NCBI GenBank assembly: GCA_036379955.1
Contig: DASVFR010000013.1
Span: forward strand, 1-14,050
DNA length: 14,050 nt
Direction of reading: 5' to 3'
Origin: VRUE01 sp036379955
GTDB taxonomy: Bacteria > Actinomycetota > Thermoleophilia > Solirubrobacterales > 70-9
Part shown: piece by piece, positions 13,720 to 14,050 of the stretch
Layout of the letters: every line of letters starts with the position of its first letter
How positions within the stretch are numbered: position 1 is the first letter of the stretch
Notes under the pieces: model-generated
What the model was told of the DNA's origin: nothing
Seen by the model: the letters and a program-made list of their open reading frames with translations, nothing else
The model's database searches: none
Program-made: the position numbers and the translations under genes

Positions 13720-13742
13720 CGGGCCGGCGCTCCGCCGGCCCG
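13720..13742 (+). terminator. Strong GC hairpin after the hydrolase gene
   Basis: CGGGCCGGCG (13720-13729), loop CTC, CGCCGGCCCG (13733-13742): a perfect 10-bp stem beginning 4 nt after the stop codon. No T-tract follows, as is common for hairpin terminators in high-GC actinobacteria. It isolates the hydrolase from the next gene. Confidence 0.65.
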
Positions 13743-13748
13743 CTGCCA

Positions 13749-13754
13749 TAGTTT
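13749..13754 (+). promoter_or_regulatory. Candidate -10 element for a leaderless membrane-protein mRNA
   Basis: TAGTTT is followed by 9 nt and then the ATG at 13764. It lies directly after the terminator-like hairpin of the hydrolase gene. Confidence 0.35.
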
Positions 13755-13763
13755 CCGCCCCTG

Positions 13764-14050
13764 ATGATCGGGACCTACGCCTCGGCGGCGCTGATCTGCG
13801 CCGCCTCGCTCCTGGTTGGACGCGCGATCCTCGCCTTCGCGGGGGGCGTGCGTTCCCGGCTCTGGCTGGCCCCGGCGGTCGGCTTCGGCGCCCTGCTCAT
13901 CGTCGCCGGCTTCCTGGCGCGGGCACCCGGGCACGCGACCAGCGCCACGGTCGGCGTCGTCGCGCTCGTCGTCGTCGCGGCGCTAGTCCTCTGGCGGCGC
14001 GGCGGCGCCCTCGGGGGCCGATGGGCCGAAAAGCGCTCTATATCAGCGCT
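13764..14050 (+). CDS. Membrane protein, N-terminal part
   Basis: 95 codons are visible from the ATG at 13764 to the right edge with no stop. Three hydrophobic segments are predicted at residues about 4-25 (YASAALICAASLLVGRAIL), 33-51 (LWLAPAVGFGALLIVAGFL) and 60-77 (ATVGVVALVVVAALVLW), so this is an integral membrane protein. No family can be named from the fragment. Codon use deteriorates in the last ten codons (including a rare ATA), while another frame starting at 14021 looks gene-like, so the protein may end just beyond the window. Confidence 0.65.
   Translation, partial: MIGTYASAALICAASLLVGRAILAFAGGVRSRLWLAPAVGFGALLIVAGFLARAPGHATSATVGVVALVVVAALVLWRRGGALGGRWAEKRSISA
14021..14050 (+). 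CDS. Possible start of a further gene overlapping the membrane gene
   Basis: ATG at 14021 opens a second frame reading MGRKALYISA up to the edge, with a G-rich stretch (CGGGGG) just upstream. The pattern, a short basic start followed by a hydrophobic strand, is typical of a Rossmann-like or glycosyltransferase N-terminus. Only ten codons are seen, so this is tentative. Confidence 0.3.
   Translation, partial: MGRKALYISA

Noticed and set aside
12838..13749. Minus-strand frame of 303 codons antisense to the hydrolase
   Set aside because: Most of it is a shadow of the metallo-beta-lactamase-fold gene; only its last 50 codons have gene-like features and are listed separately.

Overview
The window looks like chromosomal DNA of a high-GC Gram-positive bacterium. 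Strong G/C bias at third codon positions, many GTG starts, tRNA genes without an encoded CCA, and several probable leaderless genes suggest an actinobacterium. The style of the large secreted proteins (NHL-type N-terminus, a block beginning LPDGRAYEMVSP, a Lys/His-rich C-terminal tail) suggests the class Thermoleophilia (Solirubrobacterales-like). That placement is inference from protein style; no marker gene proves it.

Layout. From 1 to 6541 three minus-strand genes form a cell-surface cluster, read from right to left: a 412-residue exported protein of four cysteine-patterned repeats (6541-5303), a 1201-residue exported NHL / fibronectin-III-like / beta-propeller protein (5178-1573), and a large exported protein that overlaps the previous gene by 4 bases (GTGA) and runs off the left edge (1576-1). 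A sigma70-like promoter lies at about 6667-6695 and a perfect hairpin lies between the first two genes. Positions 6700-6969 hold nothing I can name. From 6970 to 8382 an acyl-CoA dehydrogenase gene sits between tRNA-Glu(UUC) and tRNA-Thr(GGU), all on the minus strand. The tRNA-Glu gene carries a 24-nt insertion in its D-loop that can fold into its own hairpin.

At 8460-9407 a plus-strand gene joins an AbiEi-like winged helix to a DUF559 nuclease-like domain. It is bracketed by a 15-bp inverted repeat, and a third copy of the repeat makes a long hairpin at its stop codon. A small secreted helical protein (9977-9489), tRNA-Ser(CGA) and tRNA-Ser(GGA), and the tRNA adenosine deaminase gene tadA (10797-10330) follow on the minus strand. 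Divergent from tadA is a secreted subtilisin-like protease (10902-12248); a perfect palindrome lies between the two. A universal stress protein (12795-12352) and a possible 50-residue membrane protein (12990-12838) are on the minus strand. A metallo-beta-lactamase-fold hydrolase (13006-13716), a partial membrane protein (from 13764) and possibly the first codons of another gene (14021) are on the plus strand.

Only the left-hand surface cluster looks like a functional unit; the rest are independent housekeeping and accessory genes. The observations most worth checking are the structured D-loop insertion in tRNA-Glu, the repeat architecture around the AbiEi-DUF559 gene, and the coupled surface-protein cluster.
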